DNA of 64,000 nucleotides, taken from positions 1-64,000 of the forward strand of contig CAIUGU010000176.1 in the NCBI GenBank assembly GCA_903898785.1, read 5' to 3'. Shown in pieces: positions 62,420 through 64,000 of this stretch. Position numbers and translations under genes: made by a program. The DNA comes from an uncultured Pseudomonadota bacterium (lineage in GTDB: Bacteria > Pseudomonadota > Gammaproteobacteria > Steroidobacterales > Steroidobacteraceae). The notes below the pieces were generated by a model. The model was not told where the DNA came from. It worked only from the letters and a program-made list of their open reading frames with translations, and did not search any database. Position 1 is the first letter of the stretch; the number at the start of each line of letters is the position of its first letter.

Positions 62420-63004
62420 TCACCCACCCCGGTAGCGCTCGGCCAGCAGCTTCAGGCTGCGATGCAGGCTGACCCGCACGGCGACCTCGGTCATGCCGAG
62501 CTTCTCCGCCACGTCGCGCACCGGCTTGCCATCGATAGAGATCGAGCGGACGATTTCCTGCTGCCTGTCGTTCAGCGAACCCAGCACTTTCTCGGCATCG
62601 TGGTGCGCAGAACCCTCGTTCGCGGCGCCGTCGGCCAGCGTGTCGGCAAGATCATCGATCTGGATGTCGGTACTCCTCCCCCTTCGCCGCAACGAGTCGA
62701 CAAGCTTGTAGCGCGCAATAGCCGTCACCCACGGCCCCAGGGATCTCGTCCGATCCCACGTTCCGCGCTTCAGGTGGATGGCCAGCAATGTTTCCTGCAC
62801 GACGTCCTCGATTTCGGCATTCCCGAGCCCAACTCGCTCGAACCCGCGCCTGGCCATACCGCGCAATGCGGGGGTCAGGGAGATGAGCAACCGACAGTAA
62901 GCCTGGCTGTCACCCTCAATGGCCGCGAGCATCAGCTGCGTCCATTCGAGCTCCCTTGCAGCATGCGCAGGGTTCCCCCTCTGTCCTTCGTTCCCATTGG
63001 TCAT
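62420..63004 (-). CDS. sigF: ECF sigma factor, SigF type
   Basis: A 194-residue sigma factor with region 2 (about 28-90: AYCRLLISLTPALRGMARRGFERVGLGNAEIEDVVQETLLAIHLKRGTWDRTRSLGPWVTAIARYKLVDSLRRR) and region 4 (about 132-190: LNDRQQEIVRSISIDGKPVRDVAEKLGMTEVAVRVSLHRSLKLLAERY). The RWVTAIARYKL.DxLRR pattern and nrsF partner identify the SigF-like ECF group. The ATG at 63004 has a TGTAACA-type motif ending three bases before it, so the leader is very short or translation depends on an unusual initiation region. It divergently adjoins bufA1. Confidence 0.9.
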   Translation of the reverse strand: MTNGNEGQRGNPAHAARELEWTQLMLAAIEGDSQAYCRLLISLTPALRGMARRGFERVGLGNAEIEDVVQETLLAIHLKRGTWDRTRSLGPWVTAIARYKLVDSLRRRGRSTDIQIDDLADTLADGAANEGSAHHDAEKVLGSLNDRQQEIVRSISIDGKPVRDVAEKLGMTEVAVRVSLHRSLKLLAERYRGG

Positions 63005-63006
63005 TT

Positions 63007-63022
63007 TGTTACAGGGCCGTCG
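63007..63022 (-). promoter_or_regulatory. CGACGGCCCTGTAACA motif upstream of sigF
   Basis: It is the inverted twin of the motif at 63128-63142 (one extra C). On the minus strand it ends 3 bases before the sigF ATG. Two matching motifs next to both start codons suggest shared regulation of the divergent genes. Confidence 0.4.
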
Positions 63023-63080
63023 CAACGGGCGCACGGTCGCGCTCCGGACGGGTCCCGGAGAACAATTCGTGGTATTCGAT

Positions 63081-63108
63081 GTAACAAGTGCGGGATGGCA
63101 TGCGACGG
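63081..63108 (+). promoter_or_regulatory. Candidate SigF-dependent promoter of bufA1
   Basis: GTAACA at 63081-63086, a 16-base spacer, CGACGG at 63103-63108. This fits the GTAAC-N16-CGA pattern recalled for Caulobacter SigF promoters. It predicts a leader of about 45 bases before the bufA1 ATG, which has AGGAG 8 bases upstream. Confidence 0.6.
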
Positions 63109-63127
63109 AGTCATCATAGGCCAATCC

Positions 63128-63142
63128 CGACGGCCTGTAACA
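63128..63142 (+). promoter_or_regulatory. CGACGGCCTGTAACA motif upstream of bufA1
   Basis: It lies in the predicted bufA1 leader, 16 bases before the ATG. It mirrors the element at 63007-63022. Confidence 0.4.
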
Positions 63143-63158
63143 CCAGAGGAGATCTACA

Positions 63159-63467
63159 ATGCTGAACCGCCGCTCGATCAATCTCGCCCTTATCGGCTCG
63201 CTCGCCACTGCAATCGCATCCATTGGTACTGCCGTTACAGCCCATGCGGCTGATGCTGCCAACCAGGACAAGTGCTTTGGCGTCGCGCTGAAGGGCAAAA
63301 ACGACTGCAAGGCAGGCGAAGGCACCACCTGCGCCGGCACTTCCAAAGCCGACTATCAGGGCAATGCCTGGAAGCTCGTTCCGAAGGGCACATGCACGAC
63401 GATGGAACTCCCCGGCGGCCGCAAGGGTTCGCTGACGGAACTTGCCCGCGACGTGCCGAAGGCCTGA
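63159..63467 (+). CDS. bufA1: Bufferin precursor BufA1 (DUF2282)
   Basis: A 102-residue precursor of a bufferin, a ribosomally made, post-translationally modified periplasmic metallophore. It has a signal peptide (1-30, ending TAHA) and a core with four Cys (39, 50, 58, 79) in the DUF2282 frame [17 protein letters not shown]...[26 protein letters not shown]. In known systems an MNIO enzyme converts core Cys to thiooxazoles so the peptide can bind copper. The MNIO gene (bufB) follows 93 bases later. A strong AGAGGAG site precedes the ATG. Confidence 0.93.
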   Translation: MLNRRSINLALIGSLATAIASIGTAVTAHAADAANQDKCFGVALKGKNDCKAGEGTTCAGTSKADYQGNAWKLVPKGTCTTMELPGGRKGSLTELARDVPKA

Positions 63468-63560
63468 TGCGTCCCGGCTGCGATTCCCGTGCACATTCAT
63501 GGCGTGCGGGTGTCGCAGCCGCTTGTTCGGCATCTCGCCCTTCCACCACCCGGAACATCA

Positions 63561-64000
63561 ATGACCACGCGAAGCGCAGGCTCGACTGGAGACCTCAAGT
63601 CAGGCGTGGGCCTCAAGGCGCAGCACTACAAGACCATTCTGGACTCGCGGCCCGCGGCAGGCTTCTTCGAGGTTCACGCCGAGAATTTCATGGGTGCGGG
63701 CGGGCCACCGCACCGATATCTGGAGGCCATCAGGACACACTACCCGCTGTCGATCCACGGAGTCGGCCTCAACATCGGCGGCAGCCAGCCGCTCGACCGA
63801 CTGCACCTGCAGAGACTGAAGCAACTGCTCGACCGCTACCAACCCGAGCTGTTCTCCGAGCACCTCGCCTGGTCATCTCACGGAGGCACGTTCCTCAATG
63901 ACCTGCTGCCCCTACCCTATACTCCTTCAACGCTCGATCTCGTCTGTAGCCACATCGACGAAACGCAGGCATTCCTCGGTCGCCGAATGCTCCTCGAGAA
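63561..64000 (+). CDS. bufB: MNIO-family bufferin maturase BufB (DUF692), 3' end cut
   Basis: The first 146 residues of a DUF692/UPF0276 multinuclear nonheme iron oxidase (full length about 280). Motifs: [80 protein letters not shown], with His/Glu residues that act as iron ligands in the family. It should modify Cys in BufA1, normally with a DUF2063 partner (BufC) beyond the window. The ATG at 63561 begins [15 protein letters not shown]. Confidence 0.92.
   Translation, partial: MTTRSAGSTGDLKSGVGLKAQHYKTILDSRPAAGFFEVHAENFMGAGGPPHRYLEAIRTHYPLSIHGVGLNIGGSQPLDRLHLQRLKQLLDRYQPELFSEHLAWSSHGGTFLNDLLPLPYTPSTLDLVCSHIDETQAFLGRRMLLE

Overview
The window is a 64 kb chromosomal segment from a high-GC (about two-thirds G+C) Gram-negative bacterium. 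A TonB-dependent receptor, PlsB, TtcA, GreB, an RND pump, a CpxRA-type two-component system, lipoproteins and the class III PHA synthase together point to Gammaproteobacteria, probably a Steroidobacter/Nevskia-like lineage; the exact family is inference. No rRNA, tRNA, CRISPR array, transposase or prophage block was found. Coding density is high and many neighbours overlap by 1-4 bases, so operon structure can be read directly.

Layout. 1-3.5 kb: truncated SMP-30-like protein and a TonB receptor. 3.7-10.7 kb (minus): a tight seven-gene run from a tiny charged protein and a lone phage-tail-sheath homologue through an SSS transporter, an alkyltransferase-like protein, a hydrolase and a lipoprotein to plsB. 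10.8-16.4 kb (minus): LysM/L,D-transpeptidase, a lemA-ygcG-TPM operon and an M13 peptidase. 16.7-24.9 kb: greB, homospermidine synthase, a GST, sulfurtransferase-speA, an RRM protein, a NUDIX hydrolase and small unknowns. 25-29 kb: a second, glycine-rich RRM protein with a hairpin leader, metZ, a GST and a FIST protein. 29.0-34.9 kb (minus): a five-gene coupled operon of M32 carboxypeptidase, ttcA, a phosphatase/ADP-ribosylglycohydrolase-like fusion, a zinc metallopeptidase and an ATP-grasp ligase. 35.2-40.3 kb (minus): RND pump with an orphan response regulator. 40.6-44.8 kb: cysK and a PHA cluster (phaC-phaE diverging from phasin-phaR). 44.9-48.2 kb: glgA and glgC around a LEA14-like lipoprotein. 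48.6-54 kb: a secreted unknown plus glutaminyl cyclotransferase, a lemA-M48 protease pair and a YbaY-like lipoprotein. 54-56.1 kb: CpxA/CpxR-type pair. 56.5-61.7 kb: esterase, dienelactone hydrolase, RarD, DUF4382 lipoprotein and rhomboid protease. 61.8-64 kb: NrsF anti-sigma, SigF-type ECF sigma factor and, divergently, a bufferin operon (bufA1, then bufB cut by the window end).

Themes. Several modules serve envelope homeostasis (two LemA systems, M13/M48/rhomboid proteases, L,D-transpeptidase, Cpx-like signalling, RND efflux). Carbon storage is represented by both PHA and glycogen genes. Polyamine genes suggest arginine decarboxylation plus homospermidine formation.

Most noteworthy: the five-gene operon with a phosphatase fused to a metal-site-degenerate ADP-ribosylglycohydrolase-like domain; the lone sheath gene in a lipid-synthesis operon; the SigF/NrsF-bufferin locus with a visible candidate promoter; and two compact structured RNAs with strong terminators in otherwise empty intergenic DNA (about 35.04-35.16 kb and 56.35-56.45 kb).
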